Below are positions 9,398-19,253 of a stretch of 64,000 nt of DNA, in pieces. The notes below the pieces were generated by a model. That model made no database searches and was not told the origin of the DNA. It saw only the letters and a program-made list of their open reading frames with translations. The stretch comes from Pseudomonas viridiflava (lineage in GTDB: Bacteria > Pseudomonadota > Gammaproteobacteria > Pseudomonadales > Pseudomonadaceae). How positions within the stretch are numbered: the first letter of the stretch is position 1; the number at the start of each line of letters is the position of its first letter. Where the stretch lies: positions 124,001-188,000 of the forward strand of contig NZ_UUON01000004.1 in assembly GCF_900590885.1 (NCBI RefSeq), given 5' to 3'. Both the position numbers and the translations under genes were made by a program.

Positions 9398-10780
9398 ATG
9401 CTCGACGCCATTCGTTGGGACACCGATCTGATTCACCGCTACGACCTGGCGGGACCGCGCTACACGTCCTACCCCACCGCCGTACAATTCGACAGCCAGG
9501 TCGGCACCTTCGACCTGCTCCACGCCCTGCGCGAGAGCCGCAAGGCGGTGCGGCCGTTGTCGCTGTATGTGCACGTGCCGTTCTGCGCGAACATTTGCTA
9601 CTACTGCGCCTGCAACAAAGTCATCACCAAGGACCGTGGCCGCGCCCAGGCCTACCTGCAACGCCTGGAGCAGGAAATCCAGCTGGTCGCCTGTCACCTC
9701 GACCCCAAGCAGCCGGTGGAGCAACTGCATTTTGGCGGCGGCACGCCGACCTTCCTCAGCCACGACGAACTGCGCCAGGTCATGGCCAGCCTGCGCCAGC
9801 ACTTCAACCTGCTGGACGATGACTCCGGCGACTACGGCATCGAGATCGACCCCCGCGAGGCCGACTGGGCGACCATGGGCTTGCTGCGTGAATTGGGCTT
9901 CAACCGCGTGAGCATCGGCCTGCAGGACCTCGACCCCGACGTGCAGCGCGCAGTCAACCGCCTGCAAAGCCTGGACGAAACCCGAGCGGTGATCGACGCG
10001 GCGCGCACCCTGCAGTTTCGCTCGATCAACCTCGACTTGATCTACGGCCTGCCCAAGCAAACGCCGATCAACTTCGCGCGCACCGTCGAAGAAGTGATCA
10101 AGCTGCAACCGGACCGCCTGTCGGTGTTCAACTACGCGCACCTGCCGGAGCGTTTCATGCCCCAGCGGCGCATCAACAGTGACGACCTGCCGTCGCCAGC
10201 CGCCAAGCTGCTGATGCTGCAAACCACCATCGAACAACTGACCCAGGCCGGCTACCGCTATATCGGCATGGACCACTTCGCCCTGCCCGACGACGAACTC
10301 GCCATTGCCCAGGAAGAAGGCACCTTGCAGCGCAACTTCCAGGGCTACACCACCCACGGGCATTGCGACCTGATCGGCCTCGGTGTGTCGGCCATCAGCC
10401 AGATCGGCGACCTGTATTGCCAGAACACCAGTGACCTCAGCGCCTACCAGAACACCCTGGCCGGCGCGCAGTTGGCCACCAGCCGTGGCTTGCGCTGCAC
10501 CACGGACGATCGGTTGCGACGGGAAGTGATTCAGCAGTTGATCTGTACTTTCAGCCTGGCATTCGAGCAGATCGAACAGGCCTTCAACATTGATTTTCGC
10601 GGGTATTTCGACGACGTTTGGCCACAACTCGAGACCATGGCCGAGGACGGCCTGATCGAGTTGGACGCCCAGGGCATCCGCGTACTGCCGGCCGGGCGCC
10701 TGCTGGTGCGCTCGGTGTGCATGGCGTTCGATGCCTATCTGGAGCACCAGAATCGGCAGCGATTTTCACGGGTGATCTGA
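9398..10780 (+). CDS. hemN: oxygen-independent coproporphyrinogen III oxidase
   Basis: This radical-SAM enzyme makes protoporphyrinogen IX without oxygen, supplying haem under anaerobiosis. The protein has 460 residues. The cluster-binding CxxxCxxC is Cys63, Cys67 and Cys70 (PFCANICYYCAC), followed by the SAM-binding HFGGGTPTFL. RYTSYPTA at the N-terminus is characteristic of true HemN as opposed to HemW. A perfect Anr box lies upstream. The stop abuts the end of the convergent gene at 10781. Confidence 0.96.
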   Translation: MLDAIRWDTDLIHRYDLAGPRYTSYPTAVQFDSQVGTFDLLHALRESRKAVRPLSLYVHVPFCANICYYCACNKVITKDRGRAQAYLQRLEQEIQLVACHLDPKQPVEQLHFGGGTPTFLSHDELRQVMASLRQHFNLLDDDSGDYGIEIDPREADWATMGLLRELGFNRVSIGLQDLDPDVQRAVNRLQSLDETRAVIDAARTLQFRSINLDLIYGLPKQTPINFARTVEEVIKLQPDRLSVFNYAHLPERFMPQRRINSDDLPSPAAKLLMLQTTIEQLTQAGYRYIGMDHFALPDDELAIAQEEGTLQRNFQGYTTHGHCDLIGLGVSAISQIGDLYCQNTSDLSAYQNTLAGAQLATSRGLRCTTDDRLRREVIQQLICTFSLAFEQIEQAFNIDFRGYFDDVWPQLETMAEDGLIELDAQGIRVLPAGRLLVRSVCMAFDAYLEHQNRQRFSRVI

Positions 10781-11248
10781 TTACATCGAGAGCGAGGCGG
10801 TCTTCATCGCGTCGTCGGCGCTCATGCCTTTCATCGACTTGGCCAGGGAGGTTTGCGCCGACATCAGCCCGGCCTGCAAAGAACTGATTTCGCTTTGCAG
10901 GGCGCTGGTTTTAGCACGTGCCTCTTCCGGGGAGAGGTTATTGGCCGCGGCGACCGCTGCCAGCTCCGCCTGTTTTTCGGCGATCTGCTGTTTCAACTGA
11001 CGGATCATTTTCAGCACTTGCTTGACGTTATCGGCAAGGCCGCTGTCATCGATATCGGCATTGGAACTCTTGGCCGCCCCCGCCGCCTTGAAGGCATCGG
11101 CAGAAATGGTCACGGTCACCCCTTCAACCACCTTGGTTACCGCTGCCGGCGCGACAGTCGCAGCTTTTTCCTCGGCCACAGGCTCTGCCTTGACTTGCGG
11201 CACCACGGGGATGCGAATGGACGGGTTGTTGGCAGCAATAATGGACAT
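10781..11248 (-). CDS. conserved coiled-coil protein of unknown function between hemN and anr
   Basis: This 155-residue protein matches no family I can name. It has no signal peptide or membrane segment. It begins MSIIAANNPSIRIPV, continues with an Ala/Val/Lys-rich low-complexity stretch, and from about residue 75 has heptad-like patterning (KQVLKMIRQLKQQIAEKQAEL) that predicts a coiled coil. The chosen ATG has GGAGCTC in front of it. It is transcribed away from anr and ends directly against the end of hemN. Position next to anr suggests, but does not show, a link to anaerobic growth. Confidence 0.75.
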   Translation of the reverse strand: MSIIAANNPSIRIPVVPQVKAEPVAEEKAATVAPAAVTKVVEGVTVTISADAFKAAGAAKSSNADIDDSGLADNVKQVLKMIRQLKQQIAEKQAELAAVAAANNLSPEEARAKTSALQSEISSLQAGLMSAQTSLAKSMKGMSADDAMKTASLSM

Positions 11249-11401
11249 GTTCAGAGCTCCGGCTCTTGGAGGTACACCGCTGTATCGGCCCCGACACAAA
11301 AAGCTTTATACCGCTGCCGGTTTTTTGTACAGGCTGGCCTGACCGCACCCCAGTGCGTTACCCTTACGTCTTATGTGTGTTTTCCCACAAGGATTTAAGA
11401 A

Positions 11402-12136
11402 ATGTCCGAGCCAGTCAAACTGCGCGCTCATAGCCAGGCTCATTGCAAGGATTGCAGCCTGGCCCCCCTCTGCCTGCCACTTTCGCTGAATCTGGAAGAC
11501 ATGGATGCGCTGGACGAGATCGTTAAACGCGGTCGCCCGCTGAAGAAAGGCGAGTTTCTGTTTCGCCAGGGCGACAAGTTCGATTCCGTCTATGCAGTGC
11601 GCTCGGGTGCATTAAAGACCTTCAGCCTGAGCGATGGCGGCGAAGAACAGATCACCGGCTTCCACCTGCCCAGCGAACTGGTGGGGTTGTCGGGCATGGA
11701 CACCGAGATGCATCCGGTGTCGGCCCAGGCGCTGGAGACTACATCGGTATGCGAAATCCCCTTCGAGCGCTTGGACGAACTGGCCCTGCAACTGCCACAA
11801 CTGCGCCGCCAGTTGATGCGCGTGATGAGCCGCGAAATCCGTGACGACCAGCAAATGATGCTGCTGTTGTCGAAGAAAACCGCCGACGAGCGCATCGCCA
11901 CCTTCCTGGTCAACCTGTCGGCGCGCTTCCGTGCCCGGGGTTTCTCGGCCAACCAGTTCCGCCTGAGCATGTCGCGTAACGAAATCGGCAACTACCTGGG
12001 CCTCGCGGTGGAAACCGTGTCCCGCGTGTTCACGCGTTTTCAGCAGAACGAGTTGATTGCTGCCGAAGGCAAGGAAGTGCATATCCTCGACCCGATCCAG
12101 CTGTGCGCGCTGGCCGGTGGTTCCCTGGAAAGCTGA
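11402..12136 (+). CDS. anr: anaerobic transcriptional regulator Anr (FNR family)
   Basis: This is a global oxygen-sensing activator that binds TTGAT-N4-ATCAA sites when its [4Fe-4S] cluster is intact. The protein has 244 residues. Cluster ligands are Cys15, Cys18, Cys24 and Cys117. A cyclic-nucleotide-binding fold follows, and the C-terminal helix-turn-helix contains [20 protein letters not shown]. Candidate targets in the window are ccoG and hemN. Gene order hemN-unknown-anr-apt matches other Pseudomonas. Confidence 0.96.
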   Translation: MSEPVKLRAHSQAHCKDCSLAPLCLPLSLNLEDMDALDEIVKRGRPLKKGEFLFRQGDKFDSVYAVRSGALKTFSLSDGGEEQITGFHLPSELVGLSGMDTEMHPVSAQALETTSVCEIPFERLDELALQLPQLRRQLMRVMSREIRDDQQMMLLLSKKTADERIATFLVNLSARFRARGFSANQFRLSMSRNEIGNYLGLAVETVSRVFTRFQQNELIAAEGKEVHILDPIQLCALAGGSLES

Positions 12137-12215
12137 TGCCAAGGCTTGCGGCCGCGCCAATCGGCGAGGCCGCAGGTATACTTCGAGTCCGTTTCCAGCC
12201 CAGGACTCTTCGACG

Positions 12216-12764
12216 ATGACCTTCGATTCGTTCGACATCAAATCCCTGATCCGCCCCGTCATCGACTTCCCCAAGCCTGGGGTGATCTTCCGTGACATCA
12301 CGCCACTGTTCCAATCGCCCCGCGCCCTGCGCCTGGTGGCCGACACCTTTGCCCAGCGTTATGTCGAAGCCGACTTTACCCATATCGGTGCGATGGATGC
12401 GCGAGGCTTTCTGATCGGCTCGATCATCGCCTACCAACTGAACAAACCGCTGATCCTGTTCCGCAAACAGGGCAAGCTTCCGGCTGACGTGCTGGCCGAG
12501 GGTTACCAGACCGAGTACGGCGAAGCCTTCCTGGAAGTGCACGCCGACAGCCTGTGCGAAGGCGACTCGGTGCTGATGTTCGATGACCTGATCGCCACCG
12601 GCGGCACCTTGATTGCGGCGGCCAACCTGGTGCGGCGCATGGGGGCGAAGATTTTTGAAGCGGCGGCGATTATTGATCTGCCGGAGCTGGGGGGGTCGCA
12701 GCGGTTAGAGGATATGGGCATTCCGACTTTTTGTTTGACGCAGTTTGCGTTGACTGAAAGGTAG
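12216..12764 (+). CDS. apt: adenine phosphoribosyltransferase
   Basis: This salvage enzyme converts adenine and PRPP to AMP. The protein has 182 residues, and the PRPP-binding loop [13 protein letters not shown] lies at about residues 119-131. The [12 protein letters not shown] segment near the N-terminus is typical of Apt. It starts 80 bases after anr and is followed by a perfect palindrome that can serve as a terminator. Confidence 0.95.
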   Translation: MTFDSFDIKSLIRPVIDFPKPGVIFRDITPLFQSPRALRLVADTFAQRYVEADFTHIGAMDARGFLIGSIIAYQLNKPLILFRKQGKLPADVLAEGYQTEYGEAFLEVHADSLCEGDSVLMFDDLIATGGTLIAAANLVRRMGAKIFEAAAIIDLPELGGSQRLEDMGIPTFCLTQFALTER

Positions 12765-12780
12765 CCTTTGTCTGCACTGG

Positions 12781-12808
12781 CCTCATCGGGGGCAAGCCCC
12801 CGATGAGG
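12781..12808. terminator. REP palindrome acting as bidirectional terminator between apt and the acyl-CoA dehydrogenase gene
   Basis: A 13-bp arm (CCTCATCGGGGGC) and its exact complement are separated by AA. It uses the REP core seen elsewhere in the window and lies between two convergent genes. No T-run follows, so its terminating role is inferred from position. Confidence 0.6.
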
Positions 12809-12827
12809 CCCTCAAAAACACTGCAAA

Positions 12828-13976
12828 TCACAAACCCATCTGCTTACTGATGATCTCATTCATCACTTCCCGCGTCCCGCCACCAATCGACAGAATGCGG
12901 TTATCCCGATACAGCCGCTCCACCAGGCTGCCGCGCATATACCCCTGCCCACCCAGAATCTGCACGGCGTCATAGGTAACCCGGTCGGCCGTATCCGTGG
13001 CCAAATTCTTGGCCATGGAAATCTCCTTTATCACACTCTTGCCGGCCGCCATCTTCGCCGCCTGCCGATAGGTAAACTCCCGCGAAACTTCCACCGCCGT
13101 GGCCATCTCCGCCAGGCGATGCTTGAGCACCTGGAATTTGCCGATGGGTTTGCCGAACGCCTCGCGCTGGCTGGCCCAGTTGAGGCTTTCCTCCAGGGCC
13201 ATCTGCGCGGTCATATTGGCCATCAGGGCCAGCGCCAGGCGTTCGCTCTGGAAGTTGCCCATGATGCAGGCAAAGCCCATGTTTTCGGCGCCGATCAGGT
13301 TTCCTACGGGCACCCGACAATCATCGAAGAATAATTCGGCAGTGTCCGACGCCCACCAGCCCATTTTTTTCAGGGGCTGGCCGACGCTGAAACCGGGGGT
13401 GTTCTTTTCGATCAGCAGCAGGCTGATGCCGGCAAAGCCTGGCCCGCCGGTGCGCACGGCGACGGTGTAGAAGTCGGCGCGGATGCCGCTGGTAATGAAG
13501 GTCTTGCTGCCGCTCACGCGGTAATACTCGCCATCACGCACGGCGCGGGTTTGCAGGTTGGCCACGTCGGAGCCGCCGCCGGGTTCGGTCACGGCCAGGG
13601 CGATGATCTTTTCGCCCGCCAGCACCTGGGGCGCCACGCGCTCGCGTACCTCGGGCCGCGCCCATTTGACCACCGGAGGCAAACCGATATCCAGCGAGCC
13701 CAACCCTGCCACGACGCCGCCGGAACCGCAGCGCATCAGCTCCTCACTGGCCGCCACCTTGGCAAACAGGTCGCCTTCGTGGCTACCGCCCAAGGCTTCG
13801 GGGTAGCCAATGCCAAGGATCCCCGCCGCGCCGGCCTTGAGGTACAGCTCGCGGGGAAAGCTTTCGGCCTCCTCCCATTGCTCGATACCCGGCAACAGCT
13901 CGCGCTCGACAAAACGGCGCACGCTGTCGCGGATCAATTGGTGGCTGGGGTCGAAGTAGTCCTGATAGGCAGACAT
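12828..13976 (-). CDS. acyl-CoA dehydrogenase family protein
   Basis: This predicted FAD-dependent enzyme introduces a 2,3-double bond in acyl-CoA. The protein has 382 residues in the usual three-domain layout: an N-terminal helical part, a middle strand domain with ALAVTEPGGGSDVANLQT, and a C-terminal helical domain with QILGGQGYMRGSLVERLYRD. The catalytic glutamate region near the C-terminus is SIGGGTREVM. I chose the ATG at 13976, preceded by GTGGAGC, over a TTG two codons earlier. The gene stands alone; the natural substrate cannot be read. Confidence 0.9.
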   Translation of the reverse strand: MSAYQDYFDPSHQLIRDSVRRFVERELLPGIEQWEEAESFPRELYLKAGAAGILGIGYPEALGGSHEGDLFAKVAASEELMRCGSGGVVAGLGSLDIGLPPVVKWARPEVRERVAPQVLAGEKIIALAVTEPGGGSDVANLQTRAVRDGEYYRVSGSKTFITSGIRADFYTVAVRTGGPGFAGISLLLIEKNTPGFSVGQPLKKMGWWASDTAELFFDDCRVPVGNLIGAENMGFACIMGNFQSERLALALMANMTAQMALEESLNWASQREAFGKPIGKFQVLKHRLAEMATAVEVSREFTYRQAAKMAAGKSVIKEISMAKNLATDTADRVTYDAVQILGGQGYMRGSLVERLYRDNRILSIGGGTREVMNEIISKQMGL

Positions 13977-14085
13977 CGGCAAGCTCCACGGAGGGGTGGA
14001 GCGAAATTACCAAGCGCTTGCTTGGTTTTCAAGCTGAACGCAGTTATCACCGACAATACAAAAACCAATGTGGGAGGGGCGGTCT

Positions 14086-14688
14086 TTAGAGGGCGATTGG
14101 CTTACGGCCAGCGAATGAGTGCGCCAGCGTCCCGCCATCCACCAACTCCAGCTCGCCACCCAGCGGCACGCCATGGGCGATACGCGAGGTGATCAGGCCT
14201 TTGTTGATCAGCAGCTGGGCGATGTAATGCGCCGTCGCCTCGCCTTCCACCGTCGGGTTGGTGGCCAGGATCACTTCGGTAAAGGTGCCCTGCTCTTCGA
14301 TTCGCGCCACCAGCTGTGGAATGCCGATGGCTTCCGGGCCCAGCCCATCGAGGGGCGACAGGTGCCCCTTGAGCACAAAGTAGCGCCCGCGATAGCCGGT
14401 CTGCTCCACTGCGTAGACATCCATCGGCCCTTCGACCACACACAGTAAAGTGTCGTCGCGACGTGGGTCGGCGCATTGCGGGCAGAGTTCTTCTTCGGTG
14501 AGGGTGCGGCACTGGCGGCAGTGGCCCACGCCGGTCATGGCCTGGCTCAGGGCCTGGGCCAACCGGGTGCCGCCGCTGCGGTCACGCTCCAGCAGTTGCA
14601 GCGCCATGCGCTGGGCGGTTTTCTGGCCGACACCCGGCAACGTGCGCAGGGCGTCGATCAGTTGGCGAATCAGGGGGCTGAAGCTCAT
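14086..14688 (-). CDS. recR: recombination mediator protein RecR
   Basis: RecR loads RecA in the RecFOR gap-repair pathway. The protein has 200 residues: an N-terminal helix-hairpin-helix ([17 protein letters not shown]), a zinc finger ([16 protein letters not shown], near 57-72) and a Toprim domain starting [13 protein letters not shown]. The start was placed at [10 protein letters not shown] because this is the family N-terminus; six extra codons upstream are possible. In other Pseudomonas recR follows ybaB directly. Here a reductase gene lies between them. Confidence 0.95.
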   Translation of the reverse strand: MSFSPLIRQLIDALRTLPGVGQKTAQRMALQLLERDRSGGTRLAQALSQAMTGVGHCRQCRTLTEEELCPQCADPRRDDTLLCVVEGPMDVYAVEQTGYRGRYFVLKGHLSPLDGLGPEAIGIPQLVARIEEQGTFTEVILATNPTVEGEATAHYIAQLLINKGLITSRIAHGVPLGGELELVDGGTLAHSFAGRKPIAL

Positions 14689-14754
14689 GGGCGATGGGTC
14701 CGACAAAACAACGAGACGCGGTTTATACCCGCGCCTCGAAGTAGCGTCAAATCC

Positions 14755-15789
14755 TCAGTCCTGCGCGACACGTACCACCAACTTGCCGAAGTTGCGCCCT
14801 TCGAGCAAACCGATAAAGGCTTCGGGCGCCTGCTCCAGGCCGTCAACCACGTCCTCGCGAAACTTCACCTTGCCCTCGCGCACCCAGGGCGCCATGGCAC
14901 TGATGAACTCTGGATGGCGGTCGCCGTAGTCGTCGAACACGATAAACCCCTGAATACGCACGCGCTTGGTCAGCAAGGTGCGTTGCAACGCCGGCAGGCG
15001 ATCCGGCCCGCTCGGCGCTTCATGGGCGTTGTAGCCGGCAATCAGCCCGCACAGCGGCACACGCGCCTTGGGGTTGAGCAACGGCAGCACTGCATCGAAG
15101 ACCTTGCCGCCGACGTTTTCGAAGTAGATATCCACGCCCTTGAAGCAGGCCTGGGCCAGCTCGTCGGCGAAATCCGCGCTCTTGTGGTCGATGCAGGCGT
15201 CAAAGCCCAACTCGTCCACCACGTAGCGGCACTTGTCGGCGCCACCGGCGATGCCCACTACGCGCAAGCCCTTGAGCTTGGCCACCTGCCCCACCACCGA
15301 ACCCACGGCGCCGGATGCGGCCGCCACCACCAGGGTTTCCCCGGCATTGGGCTGGCCGATGTCCATCAGGCCCATGTAGGCGGTCATGCCCGGCATGCCC
15401 AGCACGCCCAAGGCCATGGACGGGCTGGCCAGGCCCTTGGGCACCGGCATCAGGTTGCGGCCATCGGAAATGCTGTGGCTCTGCCAGCCGGTGGAGCCGA
15501 CCACCAGGTCGCCCACTTCGAATTTTGGATTACGCGACTGCTCGATACGGCTGACAGCCCCACCGGTCATCACTTCGTCGATTTCCACCGGCGCGGCGTA
15601 AGAAGGTGCGTCGCTCATGCGACCACGCATGTAGGGGTCAAGGGACAGGTACAGGGTTTTCAGCAGCACCTGGCCGTCTGCCAACTCCGGCAGGGTCACG
15701 CGCTCCAGGCGAAAGTTTTCCGGGGTGGGCGCGCCCTGGGGGCGCGAGACCAGCACGATTCGCTGATTGAGGGTCTGTTCTTGAGGCAT
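14755..15789 (-). CDS. zinc-free NADP-dependent medium-chain oxidoreductase (CurA/leukotriene B4 12-hydroxydehydrogenase type)
   Basis: This predicted 344-residue NADPH-dependent enone/alkenal reductase has LYLSLDPYMRGRM near residue 50, nucleotide-binding VVAAASGAVGSVVGQVAKL near 150, and AGGADKCRYV following it, the pattern of the MDR family lacking zinc. An AAAGGAG ribosome site precedes the ATG. It lies between recR and ybaB on the same strand. The in vivo substrate is unknown. Confidence 0.9.
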   Translation of the reverse strand: MPQEQTLNQRIVLVSRPQGAPTPENFRLERVTLPELADGQVLLKTLYLSLDPYMRGRMSDAPSYAAPVEIDEVMTGGAVSRIEQSRNPKFEVGDLVVGSTGWQSHSISDGRNLMPVPKGLASPSMALGVLGMPGMTAYMGLMDIGQPNAGETLVVAAASGAVGSVVGQVAKLKGLRVVGIAGGADKCRYVVDELGFDACIDHKSADFADELAQACFKGVDIYFENVGGKVFDAVLPLLNPKARVPLCGLIAGYNAHEAPSGPDRLPALQRTLLTKRVRIQGFIVFDDYGDRHPEFISAMAPWVREGKVKFREDVVDGLEQAPEAFIGLLEGRNFGKLVVRVAQD

Positions 15790-15863
15790 CAGGGGCTCCT
15801 TTAACGAATGCTTCGGTATAGGGTGCAGACCATGGCTGCCGCGCCAGGGTTCGATTGGATTGG

Positions 15864-15898
15864 CACAAACAAAAATGCCAGGCACGGGGCCTGGCATT
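15864..15898 (-). terminator. Rho-independent terminator after ybaB
   Basis: A 10-bp perfect stem (AATGCCAGGC with GCCTGGCATT, 15874-15898) is followed on the minus strand by TTTTGTTTGT. It lies just past the ybaB stop and before the reductase gene. Confidence 0.85.
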
Positions 15899-15921
15899 GG
15901 AGTCTAGCTAATGTTGCGGGA

Positions 15922-16260
15922 TCAGAACGGCAGCTTCATGCCCGGTGGCAGTTGCATGCCGGCGGTCGCGGCGCCCATTTTTTCCTGGCTGTTGGCTTCG
16001 ATCTTGCGCACGGCGTCGTTGACGGCCGCGGCGAACAGCGCTTCGAGCATTTCCAGGTCATCTTCGCTCACGCCTGGCAGCACGCTTGGGTCGATGCTCA
16101 CACGCTTAATGTCGTGACGACCGGTCATCACCACGCTGACCATATCGCCACCGGCTTTACCGGTGACTTCGGCGTTGGCCAGTTCTTCCTGCATCTTGGC
16201 CATTTTTTCCTGCATCTGCTGCGCCTGCTTCATCAGGCCGGCCATGCCACCTTTCATCAT
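15922..16260 (-). CDS. ybaB: nucleoid-associated protein YbaB/EbfC
   Basis: This small DNA-binding dimer is encoded next to dnaX in most bacteria. The protein has 112 residues; the N-terminal [20 protein letters not shown] helix and the VEVT/ITG-like centre ([21 protein letters not shown]) fit the family. The start has GAGGTGATTCCC in front. It lies 43 bases after dnaX and is probably co-transcribed with it, then closed by the hairpin at 15864-15898. Confidence 0.95.
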   Translation of the reverse strand: MMKGGMAGLMKQAQQMQEKMAKMQEELANAEVTGKAGGDMVSVVMTGRHDIKRVSIDPSVLPGVSEDDLEMLEALFAAAVNDAVRKIEANSQEKMGAATAGMQLPPGMKLPF

Positions 16261-16303
16261 GGGAATCACCTCAAAAGTACGTGGATCAATTAGTAGCCCG
16301 GTG

Positions 16304-18361
16304 TCAGGACGCCTGGGGCACCGGGGCTTCGACGGGTTCAATAGTATCGTCACGGACGACCGCACCGAACTGTTGCATCATTTGCTGGATGAGCGGATCG
16401 GCGTGGATCGAGTCTTCGGCTTCACGCTGGCGGTTGATACGCCGGCGCGTGGCGGCCTGGGCCGGGGTTTCCTGCTCGGGCTTGATCAGCTCGATGGCGA
16501 TGGTCAGCGTGCGCTCATGGTACTGGTTCAGCGCGTCGTTGAGGCGGCGCTGCTGGGTCGCGTTGAACAGCGCGCTGTGAGCCGGGTCCAGGTGCAACAG
16601 CCAGTGGTCGCCATCGACCGCGATCAGGGTGCAGTTGGCGGCGATGCTGCCGGTCATGCCGGAAATCGGCAGTTTCGGGAACAATTCCAGCCATTGCAGG
16701 GCCAGGCCGGTGGCCGGCGCCGCTGCCGGCTCGGCCTCGGGTTCCGGCGCTGGCTCGGCGGTGTGTTCGCTGGCCAGCTCGTCCAGGTAGCTGTAGGCCG
16801 AATCCATGTCCGGCTCGATGTAGTCTTCGTCCAGCGGCGGTTCATCGTCGAGGTCGATGCCCGGCGTTGCGGCCTCGACCTGCGCCACGCTCGGCTCCGG
16901 CACGGGCGCGGCGACCCACTCCGGCGCGTCCGGCACTAAGCTGTCGGGCGTCGGTGTGGGCATCGGGGTCAGCTCAGGCTGCTCGCCGGTGGTTTCCAGC
17001 ACCGGTTCCACGTAGGGCTGCTGCTCGGGTTCGGGCTCGGCGTCTACCGGGTTGTTCCATGGCAGGTCGACGACGGGCGCAGGTTCGGGCTCAGGCACCA
17101 CAACCGGCTCGGGCTCGACCGCAGGCGCGGCCACCACAGGTTCAGGTTCAGGCTCGGGCGCAGGCGCAGCAACCACTGGCGCAACCACCGCCGCACCAGC
17201 CACTGGTTTGGCGGAATCAACTGTGGCCTGGCTGATCCCCACTGGCTTTAGCGGCTGTCTCGGCGCATCGGCCGAGTCTGCGGGCCGGAAGGCCAGCATC
17301 CGCAGCAGGACCATCTCGAAGCCACCGCGCGGGTCGGGCGCCAGGGGCAGGTCACGGCGGCCGATCAGGCCCATCTGGTAATAAAACTGTACGTCTTCGG
17401 CCGGCAGCGCCTGGGCCAGGGCCAACACGCGGTCGCGGTCGCCATGGCCGTTGTCGACACCTTCAGGCAACGCCTGGGCGATGGCAACGCGGTGCAACAC
17501 ATTGAGGATTTCCGAGAGCACGCCATTCCAGTCCGGGCCTTGCTCCGACAGGTGGCGCACCGCCTCGAGCAGCGCCTTGGCGTCGCCTTCGATCAGTGCG
17601 TGCAGCACGTCGAAGACCTGGCCGTGGTCGAGGGTGCCGAGCATGGCGCGCACATCGGCGGCCATGACCTTGCCTTCACCAAAGGCGATGGCTTGGTCGG
17701 TAAGGCTCATGGCATCGCGCATCGAGCCATCGGCGGCGCGGCCGAGCAGCCACAGCGCGTCGTCTTCGAACGGCACGTTCTCGACGCCCAGCACGTGGGT
17801 CAAATGCTCGACCACGCGCTCGGGGGTCATGTTTTTCAGGGAGAACTGCAGGCACCGCGACAGAATCGTTGCAGGGAGTTTCTGCGGGTCGGTGGTGGCC
17901 AGGATGAATTTGACGTACGGCGGCGGCTCTTCCAGGGTTTTCAACAGCGCGTTGAAAGAGTGGCTGGACAGCATGTGCACTTCGTCGATCAGGTAGACCT
18001 TGAAGCGGCCACGGCTCGGCGCGTACTGCACGTTGTCGAGCAGCTCGCGGGTGTCTTCGACCTTGGTGCGGCTGGCGGCGTCGATCTCGATCAGGTCGAC
18101 GAAGCGCCCTTCGTCGATTTCCTTGCACACCGAGCAGGTGCCGCAGGGCGTCGACGTGATACCGGTTTCACAGTTCAGGCATTTGGCGATGATGCGCGCG
18201 ATGGTGGTCTTGCCCACCCCCCGCGTACCGGTGAACAGGTAGGCGTGGTGCAGCCGCTGGCTGTCCAAGGCATTGATCAGAGCCTTGAGCACATGGGTCT
18301 GGCCGACCATTTCGCGGAACGAGCGCGGACGCCATTTACGTGCAAGAACCTGATAACTCAT
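16304..18361 (-). CDS. dnaX: DNA polymerase III subunits gamma/tau
   Basis: This is the clamp-loader ATPase of the replisome. The protein has 685 residues: Walker [10 protein letters not shown] (about 45-53), a zinc-binding module with Cys64, Cys73, Cys76 and Cys79, Walker B DEVHML, then a long Pro/Glu/Ala-rich linker (about residues 400-560) and a C-terminal tau domain. The linker is strongly repetitive (many PEPEP-type runs). I set the start at [12 protein letters not shown], the conserved N-terminus. I do not see an obvious slippery site for making gamma, but I did not check this exhaustively. Confidence 0.96.
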   Translation of the reverse strand: MSYQVLARKWRPRSFREMVGQTHVLKALINALDSQRLHHAYLFTGTRGVGKTTIARIIAKCLNCETGITSTPCGTCSVCKEIDEGRFVDLIEIDAASRTKVEDTRELLDNVQYAPSRGRFKVYLIDEVHMLSSHSFNALLKTLEEPPPYVKFILATTDPQKLPATILSRCLQFSLKNMTPERVVEHLTHVLGVENVPFEDDALWLLGRAADGSMRDAMSLTDQAIAFGEGKVMAADVRAMLGTLDHGQVFDVLHALIEGDAKALLEAVRHLSEQGPDWNGVLSEILNVLHRVAIAQALPEGVDNGHGDRDRVLALAQALPAEDVQFYYQMGLIGRRDLPLAPDPRGGFEMVLLRMLAFRPADSADAPRQPLKPVGISQATVDSAKPVAGAAVVAPVVAAPAPEPEPEPVVAAPAVEPEPVVVPEPEPAPVVDLPWNNPVDAEPEPEQQPYVEPVLETTGEQPELTPMPTPTPDSLVPDAPEWVAAPVPEPSVAQVEAATPGIDLDDEPPLDEDYIEPDMDSAYSYLDELASEHTAEPAPEPEAEPAAAPATGLALQWLELFPKLPISGMTGSIAANCTLIAVDGDHWLLHLDPAHSALFNATQQRRLNDALNQYHERTLTIAIELIKPEQETPAQAATRRRINRQREAEDSIHADPLIQQMMQQFGAVVRDDTIEPVEAPVPQAS

Positions 18362-18494
18362 CGAAAACCGTCGCAACTGGGAAGCGGAAGCCGGTAATGC
18401 TAGCGGAGCAAGGGGGAAATTGCATCCGGCACGCTCGCCTAATCTGACTAAGCTCTGCGCATTGGCCTCGAAAAGGCCTGTACCCGGAGAGTGT

Positions 18495-19253
18495 ATGCGC
18501 GTAGTCCTGGGCGCTTTATGGATGATCACCACGGTTTGCCTGGCGGCGCCTGCGCCCTTGCGCTTCTCGGTTTCCGACAGCTGGGCGATGCCCATGGTGC
18601 AACTGGAGGACGGCCGGCCCGTGCAGGGCATTTTGTATGACGTGATGTTAAGCCTGGCCACCCAGGTCGGGCGCCCGGCGCAGTTCAATGTGCTGGCGCG
18701 GGCACGCATCTCCGCCGCCATGGAACACGGCGACATCGACGTGCGCTGTTATGTCACCCAGGCCTGGTTCGACAATATGTCCGGTGATTACACCTGGAGC
18801 ATTCCGCTGATGGTGCAGCGCAACCTGCTGGTGAGCACCCAGGTGCCCGCCCAGCCGGTAAACGTGAGCAGCCTGGCGCCGCAATCGATCGGCACGGTGC
18901 TCAACTATCGCTACGTCACCCTCGACCCGCTGTTTGCCAGCGGCCGGCTCAGCCGCGATGACGCGCGCAGCGAAGAACAGGTATTGCACAAGCTGGTGGC
19001 CGGGCGTTTCAAGTACGCCGTGAGCAATGAATGGATCCTAGACCGCTTCAACCAACGCATGCCGGTCGGCAAAAAGCTGCACAAGGTGGCCGTGATCGAT
19101 GAGCAGAAACTCGGATGCACCGTGCGCAATGACCCGAACGTGCCGGTGCAGCGAATCCTGCGCACGCTGCTGCGGATGAAGATGTCGGGGGAGATCGATG
19201 AAATCATCCAGCTATACACCGGGGAAACCGCAGCCAACGCCCTTCCAGACTGA
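18495..19253 (+). CDS. periplasmic solute-binding protein (amino-acid-type, PBP family 3-like)
   Basis: This 252-residue protein has a signal peptide (MRVVLGALWMITTVCLAAPA) and a bilobed binding-protein pattern: LRFSVSDSWAMPM at the first lobe, GILYDVMLSLA, then RFKYAVSNEWILDRF. No permease or ATPase gene is next to it, so it may act as an orphan binding or sensing protein. GGAGAG precedes the chosen ATG. Its last 50 bases overlap the end of the convergent exporter gene. Confidence 0.75.
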   Translation: MRVVLGALWMITTVCLAAPAPLRFSVSDSWAMPMVQLEDGRPVQGILYDVMLSLATQVGRPAQFNVLARARISAAMEHGDIDVRCYVTQAWFDNMSGDYTWSIPLMVQRNLLVSTQVPAQPVNVSSLAPQSIGTVLNYRYVTLDPLFASGRLSRDDARSEEQVLHKLVAGRFKYAVSNEWILDRFNQRMPVGKKLHKVAVIDEQKLGCTVRNDPNVPVQRILRTLLRMKMSGEIDEIIQLYTGETAANALPD

